Part shown: in pieces, positions 8,983 to 17,043 of the stretch
Position numbering within the stretch: position 1 is the first letter of the stretch
Layout of the letters: each line of letters starts with the position of its first letter
NCBI RefSeq assembly: GCF_015775975.1
Contig: NZ_CP064056.1
Coordinates: forward strand, 2,418,001-2,482,000
Length of the DNA stretch: 64,000 nt
From: Staphylococcus lloydii
GTDB lineage: Bacteria > Bacillota > Bacilli > Staphylococcales > Staphylococcaceae
Direction: 5' to 3'
Position numbers and translations under genes: made by a program
The notes under the pieces: generated by a model
The model's input: only the letters and a program-made list of their open reading frames with translations
What the model was told of the DNA's origin: nothing
Database searches by the model: none

Positions 8983-9308
8983 TAGAACGTCACTGTGCCT
9001 GTTCTGCTAGAGTATTTAGGGAACTCGTCCTCAATGATTGACAAGTATTCGTCAAAGTCGTTCTCTTGGAACTTGGTAGAACGCCCGTCAATGCTTTCTG
9101 AACTCATGCCCTCAGCCCCTATACGGTTGTAACGCTTAACTGCTACCTCTTCGACAATCCAACTTAACGAGTCGGGTACTTCCTTAATGTCTTTGGGTAG
9201 CATTGTTATTAAACGTCGTTCCGTCACATCTATAATTTTCTTTAACTGTTTGTCTTGCTTGTCATCATTCAAGCCTATAAGAAGCTTTACACTTTCAAGG
9301 TAATCCAT
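8979..9308 (-). CDS. Head-tail connector (gp6/gp15-like DNA packaging protein)
   Basis: 109 residues (MDYLESVKLLIGLNDDKQDK). The N-terminal helical LLIGLNDDKQD pattern is characteristic of phage gp6-like head-tail connector proteins that form a ring under the portal. An AGGGGT ribosome site precedes it. Confidence 0.75.
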   Translation of the reverse strand: MDYLESVKLLIGLNDDKQDKQLKKIIDVTERRLITMLPKDIKEVPDSLSWIVEEVAVKRYNRIGAEGMSSESIDGRSTKFQENDFDEYLSIIEDEFPKYSSRTGTVTFY

Positions 9309-9311
9309 TTA

Positions 9312-9575
9312 TTACCCCTCCAATGCTTTTAATATTTCAGCCTTTGTATTATCTTCTGATACATCAATACTGTGTTCTTTAGCTACTTCTAATAATTCAG
9401 CCTTTTTGGCATTGTTGAGTACGTCCAACACAATATACTGCTCATTGTAGGCATTATCTTTAAAAAATAAAGATTTAAAGCGTTCTAGGGAACACTCGTA
9501 AATGTCTCCAACCTTATAGCGCTTCCTTGTATGCTTATCAATAAAAGGTCGGACTACTTTATATTGAACTTTCAT
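9312..9575 (-). CDS. Small phage protein with C-terminal Rho-N/LEM-like motif
   Basis: 87 residues. The first ~45 residues are basic and beta-like; the last ~35 (KKAELLEVAKEHSIDV, then KAEILKALEG) match the short helix-extended-loop-helix motif seen in Rho N-terminal and HeH/LEM domains, which often end small phage head-operon proteins. Role unknown; it lies between capsid and connector genes. Confidence 0.6.
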   Translation of the reverse strand: MKVQYKVVRPFIDKHTRKRYKVGDIYECSLERFKSLFFKDNAYNEQYIVLDVLNNAKKAELLEVAKEHSIDVSEDNTKAEILKALEG

Positions 9576-9595
9576 AAGTTAGTAACCCCCTATTA

Positions 9596-10531
9596 TTAAA
9601 CTGTTTCTGATGTTGAGCCACTATCTGCTGTAGTGTCATCAGTTGACTTATCGATTGATACTGCAACAACTGCGTCCACGTTTTCAGGGAACATAGAAAT
9701 AGCTGACGCATATACTGTATCTGCTGTTAAACGTTGAGGTTGAATATCATGGATAACACCTACAAAGCCTGTTTGGTCTGAGGCAAAGTTGAACGCTCTG
9801 CTCATTTCGCCTTGTGGGTTTGCATATGCAACGTTTAAGTTTTCTGCTGTAGTCATGTATACAGTGCCTTGAGGTACGTCAGCAAATTCGATAACTTGCA
9901 CACCTACATATGGTGTCAATAAGTTTAATCCGAATTGAGAGCCGTTTGAGTTAATGAAACCATCTGCTAAGTGGCCTGCAACGTCATTAGGGTTTACTAA
10001 TGCAATTGGTGTCACTTCGTCGTCTAGCAATACTGATAAGTTAGCACGGCCACGAGATAACGCACCTTGTAAGTTCTTACCTGATAACGCTTCTGTGTTT
10101 GTACGGTCTGAATTGTTTACAGCGTCATCAATAGTTTTAAAGAAATCTGTTCTAAATTTCTTTTGTACATAGCGAATAAGCTCTGCGTCTGTACGGTTGA
10201 TTGCTAAGTCGTATCCGTGTGACTGGATAGCCTCAGCTGATGTTGATTTACGGAACTTACGGAACTCAAGCTCTGTGATGTTCACAAGCTCACGCTCAAC
10301 TTTTGTTAATGGAATGATTTCGCCCTCTTCAACGTTGCCGTTTGGCGCCTCTGACTCAATCACATTGAAACGATATTGCTTTAATGCTGACCCTACGTTC
10401 ATCGGAATTTTGTTTGTGATACCTAACGCCTCAAATAATTTGTTTAAGCGTTCTCCCATTTTGTTTGCGAAGTCAATCGACTTAGCTTCGCCCAATGCCT
10501 CTACATCAATTAAGTTATTTTCTACTGCCAT
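9596..10531 (-). CDS. Major capsid protein (HK97 fold)
   Basis: 311 residues. The pattern MPMNVG-type early region (NKIPMNVGSALKQYRF), LINRTDAE-like helix and C-terminal AYANPQGEMSRAFNFASDQT fit HK97-fold major head proteins of the size common in staphylococcal siphophages. It lies directly after the scaffold gene. The C-terminal tail is acidic and Thr/Ser-rich. Confidence 0.85.
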   Translation of the reverse strand: MAVENNLIDVEALGEAKSIDFANKMGERLNKLFEALGITNKIPMNVGSALKQYRFNVIESEAPNGNVEEGEIIPLTKVERELVNITELEFRKFRKSTSAEAIQSHGYDLAINRTDAELIRYVQKKFRTDFFKTIDDAVNNSDRTNTEALSGKNLQGALSRGRANLSVLLDDEVTPIALVNPNDVAGHLADGFINSNGSQFGLNLLTPYVGVQVIEFADVPQGTVYMTTAENLNVAYANPQGEMSRAFNFASDQTGFVGVIHDIQPQRLTADTVYASAISMFPENVDAVVAVSIDKSTDDTTADSGSTSETV

Positions 10532-10556
10532 TATGTAAAACCTCCGTATTTTTTAA

Positions 10557-11162
10557 TTAGAATAAATGTCTATTCTGTGCGATTGCCTGTTGGCGTGCTG
10601 AATCATCTTTGATGTTAAGGATTGACTCTCTTGTCACGCCTGCACTACCACTTGAATAATTCTTTGGTGTGCCTTGATACAATTTAGCTTGTACCTGCTC
10701 TTTAACCCTATTGTTTAAGATGTCGTTAAATGCTTGAACGTTGGCTTGTGTTTGCTCTGCTGTATCAGCTGTGACAATCTCAAGCAAGTCGTCTGTAGCA
10801 TTTATTTCGTTTTGCTTGAATACATCGCTCGCATGCTTTTTCATTTCGTCTCGAGCCTCTTTAGCCTTGTAGGCGTCAAGCTCTTTTTGCATTTGCTCAC
10901 GTTCGTACTCATCTTTTTGGTCTTTGTTCATTTTCGCTAACTTCTCAGCCTCTTTGGCTTTCTCGTCAGCTTTTTTCTTTTCACGTGCCACACGGTCTTT
11001 TAAGATTTGGTCGACCTCTTCTTGTGTGAACGTCTTTTCTTCTTGCTTAAAGTCCTCATTTTGCTCAGGGTCGTCGTTTTCAGCCGTTGTTGTATTATTT
11101 TCTGCTGGGTCGCCCTCGCCCTCTGCGAAATGTTGTAAATTTAATTTCAATTTTTTACTCAT
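10557..11162 (-). CDS. Capsid scaffolding protein (DUF4355-like)
   Basis: 201 residues starting at ATG 11162 (MSKKLKLNLQHFAEGEG); GGAGGT lies 7 bases upstream. A longer in-frame reading goes back through a terminator hairpin and is rejected. The protein is highly charged and coiled-coil-like (residues ~45-125, rich in E, K, D, Q), with the N-terminal KLNLQHFAE box shared by DUF4355 scaffold proteins. Located between MuF and capsid. Confidence 0.85.
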   Translation of the reverse strand: MSKKLKLNLQHFAEGEGDPAENNTTTAENDDPEQNEDFKQEEKTFTQEEVDQILKDRVAREKKKADEKAKEAEKLAKMNKDQKDEYEREQMQKELDAYKAKEARDEMKKHASDVFKQNEINATDDLLEIVTADTAEQTQANVQAFNDILNNRVKEQVQAKLYQGTPKNYSSGSAGVTRESILNIKDDSARQQAIAQNRHLF

Positions 11163-11240
11163 TGCATTACCTCCATTTATAGCCCGTCGGCTCTTAATTC
11201 CATACATGCTTTTAACGTCGTCAGCACGTTTTGGACAAAC

Positions 11241-11274
11241 AAAAAAGCCACCTCCCAGCAATTGGGAAGTAGCT
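11241..11274 (-). terminator. Strong hairpin terminator between packaging and capsid genes
   Basis: On the minus strand AGCTACTTCCCA pairs with TGGGAGGTGGCT (12 pairs, two G-T) around a five-base loop, followed by TTTTTTG. It sits inside the late operon, downstream of a 54-residue ORF and upstream of the scaffold gene. Confidence 0.75.
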
Positions 11275-11439
11275 TTACATAAACTTACTAGGGTCTAACT
11301 CCCTAGTGTTCTTCGGTTTTTCTTCTTTGTCTTTGCCCTCAGCTCTGTTGACTGGGTGCGTGTTGTTGAGCTTGATAAGCTCCTTGTGTATGCCATACAG
11401 GCTTTCAGCAATCGAGCGTATACATTCAATAGCTTTCAT
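11275..11439 (-). CDS. Small phage protein, 54 aa
   Basis: Starts at ATG 11439, immediately after the MuF stop codon (TAA-ATG), with GAGGTGG upstream. The sequence begins MKAIECIRSIAESLYGIHKE and becomes very charged and Lys/Glu-rich, ending in DPSKFM. A terminator hairpin starts at its stop codon. Not recognised as a known family. Confidence 0.6.
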   Translation of the reverse strand: MKAIECIRSIAESLYGIHKELIKLNNTHPVNRAEGKDKEEKPKNTRELDPSKFM

Positions 11440-12411
11440 TTAATCCACCTCTATCTCTATACCGTCAAAGTTATATTTGCCTTCACGTTTTTTGAAAAAT
11501 GTCTCTCTCCAATCCCCTACATGCGGCACTGTAAAACTTCTACAGTTGGGATGCATGGGTGGTGCATTAACGCCTACTTGCATATCTGCTACTTTGTATA
11601 CATTCTTGTTATGCTTACGACAAATTTGCGTTGTTCTATCATCCAGAAACGCTAAAAATTCATATTCAGCATTTTCACCTAAAGTCGCAATATAATTTAA
11701 TCGCTGTGCCTCTGTTTGCACTCTAGCTGTTTCTGTGATGAGTAGACGTTTAGCTTGATAGCTTGTTGCCTTAGATTGCTTTCTAATCTCAGAAACAAAT
11801 TCTTTAGGGTGCCTGCCTCTCAGCAAATTATGCTTAACTGCTTTTTGAACTGTCTGACGTGTGTGTTCCATATCACGCCATATGCGCTTGCTCCATTCAA
11901 CGTTCTCAAATGGTGTGTTGATAACAGCTTGTAGTTTCTCTTGTGTAATTTGAACTGTTGCACCTATCAAACCAGCCTGACGTTGCATTTCTCGATATAG
12001 GGCGCTTTCCATATAGTTATACATCTGAGACTCAAGTTGTGCGTATGCATAAGTGACAAGTAAGCCTAATTGCATTTGTATCATGCGTTCACGACTAACA
12101 TACATCTTAGTGTTGTATTGCTTTAATTCAGCATTTGCTTTATCGCTAAAGTCTTTATTTTTAACATATTGTTTCGCTTTGTTCTCTAATTTGCGAATGT
12201 CTGTACGATCAATTTTCTTCTTTGCATCTTCAAACGTTAAACCTTCAGATTTAGCATACTTAGCATAAAAGGCGTGTATCGCATCACTTATCTCATCATT
12301 CATCACATCGATAATACTTTGCATCTCTTTTGCAACTTCGTTATCTGATTTAGCCTCTTGTCTCATTGCCTCTTCAGCACGTTTTCGCCAATATTCCTGA
12401 CTATTAGTCAT
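11440..12411 (-). CDS. Head morphogenesis protein, SPP1 gp7 / MuF family
   Basis: 323 residues. The C-terminal domain has the MuF pattern TETARVQTEAQRLNYIATLG, then FLAFLDDRTTQICRKHN and APPMHPNCRSF, with conserved Cys and His. MuF proteins associate with the portal and are incorporated in a few copies in the procapsid. It follows the portal gene by five bases. Length is normal for the simple form; no toxin domain is fused at the C-terminus. Confidence 0.9.
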   Translation of the reverse strand: MTNSQEYWRKRAEEAMRQEAKSDNEVAKEMQSIIDVMNDEISDAIHAFYAKYAKSEGLTFEDAKKKIDRTDIRKLENKAKQYVKNKDFSDKANAELKQYNTKMYVSRERMIQMQLGLLVTYAYAQLESQMYNYMESALYREMQRQAGLIGATVQITQEKLQAVINTPFENVEWSKRIWRDMEHTRQTVQKAVKHNLLRGRHPKEFVSEIRKQSKATSYQAKRLLITETARVQTEAQRLNYIATLGENAEYEFLAFLDDRTTQICRKHNKNVYKVADMQVGVNAPPMHPNCRSFTVPHVGDWRETFFKKREGKYNFDGIEIEVD

Positions 12412-12416
12412 CTATA

Positions 12417-13859
12417 TCACTCTTCCACTGTTTCGTCTTGTTGGCTGAAAGCATACTCTCGGTTGTCTGAACGCTCGAGTTGCTCGTCTTCTTCTTGTTG
12501 GATACGCTCAAGCTCTGCGTCAGGGTCGTCAATGAAGTCTAGTAAGCCAAGTCTTGTTTTCTCTGATACCGTACCAGCTAACTGATTGACGATTTCCACA
12601 TTATCTTTCATTGATTTAGGCAAGTTAGGCGTAAAGGCAATGTCTATCTCTTTGTAGTTATGCGTCTTAGTGCCTAAGATATTTAGGTTATTGAATAGCA
12701 ATTTGTATCGCTTTATCAACCCTTTTTTAAACAAACGCTCTTTTGTTGCTCTGACCTGCTCTAAGCCAAATAGCTTGTACTTCATAGCCTCGCCTGATTG
12801 TGTGCCTGAGAAGCTCTCGTCAGTCATGTCAGGTGTATTCGTGAACTTATGTATATCATTTTGAAGTCTTGTCTTATAAGCCTCTGAGCCGTTCACGTCA
12901 TATTGCTTGTATATGTACTTAGCATCTGCATTGCCCTCACTGCCGTTTGCGTTCATTTCAGGCTTAACGTGTATCATGTTGGCCTCTTTGAACGATCTAG
13001 CGTCCTCGCCGTCCATTTCAACGTTACCAATGACAGCAAGCATTGCGTCGTTCGTATCAGTCATATAGTTTGCTGTATCTGACTCTGCTGAGTCGTACAG
13101 GTCTATAAGACTCAATACGTTCTCGAAGTCGCCTTGCTTAAATTTGTTATTCAAGTATTCAACAATAGGTACATCGTTGTAGTGGTGCTCTATGCTCTCT
13201 ACATTGTTCAGCTTGCCTTCACGGATAACAAAGCTGTGTATGTGGGTTGCTGTGTACAGATCAACGTGATTTGTCTTAATGCCCTCAGCGTCTATTGAGT
13301 CATAATAGCGAACGCCTGCAATAGTCTTCTTATCAATATCATGGTTATATACCACGAACGTGTTCTTAGGGTCTAAGGCAATAAATCTGTCTTGATTGTC
13401 CTCGTCTCTGAACACAATCTCATAGGCACGGCCATATATGCTTAAATTCAAGGCTAAATCGCTGTTTACTGCGTCGCCGTCATTTATCTTGTTAAGCTCA
13501 TGTATGGCCTCCTGAGTGCGCTCATCGTCATGCTGGAATGAAATCGGATTACCTGTTAGGTATCCGACAATAAATTGTGATATGTATTTAGCGAAGTTGT
13601 GTACAGCTCTGTGGTCTGCTTTCTCTTTGTCCTTACGTCGCTCGCCTTTTAATATACCTGTGTTATCACTCAAGAAATACTGCTCTAACACATTAAGGCG
13701 TGGCGCCTGCTCGGTCTTATGTGTGTTGACTAAGCCTTGTAGCTTTGTAAAGTCCTCTATAATCTCATCAACGCTCAATGCGAGTAAGTCCTCATTGGCT
13801 GATTGGCTGAATTTCGTATGTAAGTTTTGCTTGTTCGTTATATGGTAGTGGCTACTCAA
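12417..13859 (-). CDS. Portal protein, SPP1 gp6 type
   Basis: 480 residues. The order 'NEDLLALSVDEIIEDF', 'HNFAKYISQFIVGYLTGNPI', 'ESFSGTQSGEAMKYKLFGLE' is typical of SPP1-family portals, the dodecameric vertex through which DNA enters. The acidic Q/E-rich C-terminus is usual. It lies between TerL and MuF. Confidence 0.92.
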   Translation of the reverse strand: MSSHYHITNKQNLHTKFSQSANEDLLALSVDEIIEDFTKLQGLVNTHKTEQAPRLNVLEQYFLSDNTGILKGERRKDKEKADHRAVHNFAKYISQFIVGYLTGNPISFQHDDERTQEAIHELNKINDGDAVNSDLALNLSIYGRAYEIVFRDEDNQDRFIALDPKNTFVVYNHDIDKKTIAGVRYYDSIDAEGIKTNHVDLYTATHIHSFVIREGKLNNVESIEHHYNDVPIVEYLNNKFKQGDFENVLSLIDLYDSAESDTANYMTDTNDAMLAVIGNVEMDGEDARSFKEANMIHVKPEMNANGSEGNADAKYIYKQYDVNGSEAYKTRLQNDIHKFTNTPDMTDESFSGTQSGEAMKYKLFGLEQVRATKERLFKKGLIKRYKLLFNNLNILGTKTHNYKEIDIAFTPNLPKSMKDNVEIVNQLAGTVSEKTRLGLLDFIDDPDAELERIQQEEDEQLERSDNREYAFSQQDETVEE

Positions 13860-13870
13860 TGGCGCACCTC

Positions 13871-15148
13871 CTAGAATAATTGTTTTATTCGTCTTAGCTC
13901 TTTTGTATCTTTTTTCTCTTCCCTGTTCTTAATCATGAGCTCTTCTACGGCGTATCTGAGTGCGTCGATACAGTGGTTATAGGTATCAACAGGCTCGTTG
14001 TAATACTCGTCTGTATGCTTGTCCTTTTTCCACGTGTAATTGTCTAGCTCCTCAATCGTCTTGTAGCAACGCTCATCGACAATAATGTCAAACTGGCTTA
14101 TGAACTGTATGCCAGCTATTATGCTGTCTGCACCTTTCATTGACGGCTTAATGCGCTCAACGCCCTCTCGCTTCATTTCTGCGATTGATTTCTTTTCTGC
14201 GCTGTCTGCTGTTATGCGTTCCTTGCCATAGCCTAACTGCTTAATGACATTGGCCAGCTCATCGTTCATCATGCCTGTTTTGACGTATTCCCCTAAGATA
14301 TATAGCTTCTTGTGCTTCTTATCTAGCTTCACATGAATAAAAGCACTCGGGTCGTTGATATAGCCGTAGTCAAGGCCAAAGAACGACGGCAAGTGCCTTA
14401 AATCGTCTTTATTCAGTATGTCAGTGTCGTATTTAGGGAATACCAGCTTATCGAGTGTAGCAAATTCGCCTAATGCGTAAATCTTGTAATAAGCTGGGTT
14501 TCTATTTGCCAAATCTTCTAAGTTCTGACGAGTCACATCATCAAGAAACTTATTATCTTTATAGCTTGATTGCCTAATTAAAGTGTTCCTGTGAGGCTCG
14601 CCAGTAAAGAAATACTTATAAACCCAATTGAGTTTACTCACAGGGTTAAACATTAGAAATATTTGTTTCTGCTTATGTTTCTTCTCTCTCAGCCTTAAAG
14701 TGAGCTGTGTGTAGTCGTTCAAGTGAAACTCTGAGGCCTCTTCCATGACAACGTCACTTATGCCCTTGATTGACTTGATTTTCTCGCTATTATCCATGCC
14801 CTTGAATAAGAACACAGCGCCATTAGGCAACGTGATACGGTTGTCTGTTTTGTTCCATTCGCAAAAGTCCCACATCTTGAAATCAACAAGGCAACCTTTG
14901 ACGTCTTGGAATAAACTATCAGCAATCGTTGCACCGACTTTTCTGAGCCACAATATCTTTCGTGAATACTTCCAATCCTGTAAGGCTTTTAGTACCACTT
15001 TCTGCACAACGCCATGTGACTTGCCTGAGGAGCCTCCACCGTAATGCACCTCAGTGAAATGGCTGTAATCAGTCAGTATGCTGTATATGTTTTTGTTAAA
15101 CACCTTTGCTGGGTTTGTGATGTTAAGGTTAATCGTCGCTGTCGTCAT
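13871..15148 (-). CDS. Terminase large subunit
   Basis: About 425 residues. The Walker A-like loop GGGSSGKS is at residues 37-44, the Walker B DVVMEEA about 75 residues later, and the C-terminal nuclease starts near FFGLDYGYINDPSAF with acidic metal ligands. This is the ATPase and DNA-cutting motor docking on the portal. The start lies within the end of the terS gene. ATG 15148 is preferred over ATG 15154 because GGGG lies about 9 bases before it; the choice is uncertain. Confidence 0.92.
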   Translation of the reverse strand: MTTATINLNITNPAKVFNKNIYSILTDYSHFTEVHYGGGSSGKSHGVVQKVVLKALQDWKYSRKILWLRKVGATIADSLFQDVKGCLVDFKMWDFCEWNKTDNRITLPNGAVFLFKGMDNSEKIKSIKGISDVVMEEASEFHLNDYTQLTLRLREKKHKQKQIFLMFNPVSKLNWVYKYFFTGEPHRNTLIRQSSYKDNKFLDDVTRQNLEDLANRNPAYYKIYALGEFATLDKLVFPKYDTDILNKDDLRHLPSFFGLDYGYINDPSAFIHVKLDKKHKKLYILGEYVKTGMMNDELANVIKQLGYGKERITADSAEKKSIAEMKREGVERIKPSMKGADSIIAGIQFISQFDIIVDERCYKTIEELDNYTWKKDKHTDEYYNEPVDTYNHCIDALRYAVEELMIKNREEKKDTKELRRIKQLF

Positions 15149-15572
15149 CGTCATACGCCCCAATATTCAACTCGATATTGCGTTGTGTGATTTCCTGCTT
15201 ATCTGTAAAGATTGCATAGCGTTTACCTAATAGCTCAGCTGACTTAATGCGCTGTGCTGTGTCTGCCCGTTTTGTATGCTTCTCTACGTCTGATAAAAAG
15301 TCGCCTTTAGGCACGACGATATTTTCCTCGTCTACCTCTTCGCCTCTCATGACTGATGTGAGGAATTGGAGGACTTCATCTTGTTCGGCGATTGCCTGCT
15401 TTTTCAATTCTTCAAATCGGGCTTCAACATAATTTTTAACACTCGTATTCTCTAGTAGCTTGTGTGCGTTGGTTTTAGCGTACTTTTCGCTGTAACCAGC
15501 TCTTACTGCTGATTGGTATTTATTGGCTGTTCTTATGTATTCATCTGCGAATCTTTTCTGTCTCTCGTTCAT
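15129..15572 (-). CDS. Terminase small subunit
   Basis: 147 residues with the classic start NERQKRFADEYIRTANKYQS and AGYSEKYAKTNAHKLLEN helix-turn-helix region of Terminase_2 family proteins, which recognise pac or cos DNA. Overlaps terL by about 20 bases. Confidence 0.92.
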   Translation of the reverse strand: MNERQKRFADEYIRTANKYQSAVRAGYSEKYAKTNAHKLLENTSVKNYVEARFEELKKQAIAEQDEVLQFLTSVMRGEEVDEENIVVPKGDFLSDVEKHTKRADTAQRIKSAELLGKRYAIFTDKQEITQRNIELNIGAYDDDDSDD

Positions 15573-15614
15573 CGGATATTACCACCTCATTATGCTAATT
15601 GCTTGTTAGATTTG

Positions 15615-15643
15615 TGTATTAAAAAAGCACCTCAGTGGGTGCT
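15615..15643 (-). terminator. Terminator between the 180-aa gene and terS
   Basis: Minus strand AGCACC - CACTGA - GGTGCT followed by TTTTTT. It separates the 15651-16193 gene from the packaging operon. Confidence 0.7.
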
Positions 15644-15650
15644 AAATCAA

Positions 15651-16193
15651 TTAACTCATTAAATTTAGTATCAAACTTATAATAGTAGTAATACTTGCTG
15701 ATACATCTATAGATTTAAGTGGGTCTTTTAATTGAGTTAAAAGTTTTTCTGTAGTTTCTAAGCGTTCTTTTTCATTAGAAATGCTCTCTTTGGCTAATAG
15801 TTCATATATCTCAAATTGAACGTTCTTATTTTCTTCTACATCCTTTCTTATATATTCTAATTTTATATTTTTGTTTTCTAATACTGTATTAAGTATTTCC
15901 AAATTTATTGCTGTATTTTTAAATTGATTTACTATAAAATCAGTATTTTTTGATATATTTTCTAAATAGCTGGTTTGTTTTTTGTCTCTTTCAATGGCCT
16001 CATATTCTTTCTTTACTTTTTCTGCATTAAACTCTTTAATATTTTCCATTAACTCGCTTGAATTAATCATTGAGTTTTCAAGATAATTTGGATTCGGTTT
16101 ACTATATCTATTAATATCTTTAAATTGCTCGTTAAATTTAGAGAAACTACCAAATTTTTCACTCAACTTATTTTGCCAATCTTTACTGTTCAA
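15651..16193 (-). CDS. Unknown coiled-coil protein with C-terminal hydrophobic tail (possible moron)
   Basis: 180 residues, start TTG 16193 (first residues MNSKDWQNKLSEKFGSF), with AAGGGGGAA 9 bases upstream. Residues ~55-145 are strongly helical and charged; the last ~20 (VSASITTIISLILNLMS) could be a membrane anchor. It is flanked on both sides by hairpin terminators and is clearly more AT-rich than neighbouring phage genes. A TATAAAAT box lies at about 16213-16220. These are the marks of an independently expressed cargo gene; its function (exclusion, host effect) is unknown. Confidence 0.7.
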   Translation of the reverse strand: MNSKDWQNKLSEKFGSFSKFNEQFKDINRYSKPNPNYLENSMINSSELMENIKEFNAEKVKKEYEAIERDKKQTSYLENISKNTDFIVNQFKNTAINLEILNTVLENKNIKLEYIRKDVEENKNVQFEIYELLAKESISNEKERLETTEKLLTQLKDPLKSIDVSASITTIISLILNLMS

Positions 16194-16232
16194 TATTTAT
16201 TTCCCCCTTGTATTTTATACCTTAATTTTAAC

Positions 16233-16270
16233 ATAAAAATAGCCGACTGAGTTGCTCTCAGCCGACTTGA
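16233..16270 (-). terminator. Terminator upstream of the 180-aa gene
   Basis: Minus strand AGTCGGCTGAG - AGCAA - CTCAGTCGGCT (11 pairs with two G-T) followed by ATTTTTATG. It isolates the 15651-16193 gene from transcription coming from the RinA-like gene. Confidence 0.65.
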
Positions 16271-16438
16271 AAGGAGAAATAAGAATGTAAATCATGGTCT
16301 ATTTAGTAAAGGAGTAGTGAACTAATATGCCCAAAAATTAATCGTCCAACAAAAGCGATTGCTGTTATCTAGTCAATAACAACATACTATCATATTACTA
16401 GGGTTTTTTCTGGTTTTCTATAGGTAAAAAAACCAAAT

Positions 16439-16855
16439 TTAAACATATCCAATAAATTTTGCTAATTTTTCTAATTGAGCTGTTTTAAATCGGCGCATAC
16501 CTGAATGACTTGTGTAATATCTATCAGCGATAGCGTTCCACGTGTTACATTCTATTGGCTTATCCCAAAACTTGAGCCTATATATCTCTATGGTTTCACT
16601 ATCGCATGTCTCTAAATAGCGCTCTGTGCCTCCCACAATGTCTTGTAAGCGTCGATATTTAGCGTCTGCGTTGCATTTCATGAATTGTTGCTCTACAGGG
16701 TTGCTTATGTAATTTGCCTTACCACCGTCGGGATTATCAGGCTCGTGGTTGCTCATAATTTCATACTCTCTGAACTTCAACTCTTCACGGTACTTGTCTA
16801 AGTTCTCGATATAGTCCTCTAACTTTGCATAGTCTACCTTTTTCAATTCCTGCAT
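16439..16855 (-). CDS. RinA-like late transcription activator
   Basis: 138 residues (MQELKKVDYAKLEDYIENLD). The N-terminal helical part and C-terminal HTH-like segment (WNAIADRYYTSHSGMRRFK) fit RinA/ArpU-family activators, which switch on the packaging and structural operon in staphylococcal phages. It is placed right upstream of the terminase region. About 180 non-coding bases follow before the next terminator and could hold the late promoter. Confidence 0.75.
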   Translation of the reverse strand: MQELKKVDYAKLEDYIENLDKYREELKFREYEIMSNHEPDNPDGGKANYISNPVEQQFMKCNADAKYRRLQDIVGGTERYLETCDSETIEIYRLKFWDKPIECNTWNAIADRYYTSHSGMRRFKTAQLEKLAKFIGYV

Positions 16856-16866
16856 TGTCCAGCCTC

Positions 16867-16998
16867 CTAAAATATCAATGTGTATAAGTCTTTAATACCT
16901 AACATCATCAAGCCTAATAGCAGCGCACTTAAACCTAAGATAATCAGCGTAAAAATAATATAAATAATTATCTCTAATATCTTTGTACTTAATTTCAT
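16867..16998 (-). CDS. Small membrane protein, 43 aa
   Basis: Start ATG 16998 with AGGAGGG eight bases upstream. After MKLSTKILE the chain is one long hydrophobic segment (about residues 8-34), a single membrane helix. The RinA-like gene uses the cctcct overlapping its stop. Function unknown; no family recognised. Confidence 0.6.
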   Translation of the reverse strand: MKLSTKILEIIIYIIFTLIILGLSALLLGLMMLGIKDLYTLIF

Positions 16999-17009
16999 AT
17001 GCACCCTCC

Positions 17010-17043
17010 TACTCTATATGTGCTCTTACTCTATATGTGCTCT
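17010..17043. repeat. 17-bp tandem duplication at the SNF2 gene stop
   Basis: TACTCTATATGTGCTCT occurs twice back to back (17010-17026 and 17027-17043). The helicase stop codon lies at the junction; the second copy is coding, the first is not. Confidence 0.85.

Noticed and set aside
10557-11261. Longer 234-aa form of the scaffold protein
   Set aside because: The extension reads through a terminator hairpin; the ATG at 11162 has a well-spaced GGAGGT.
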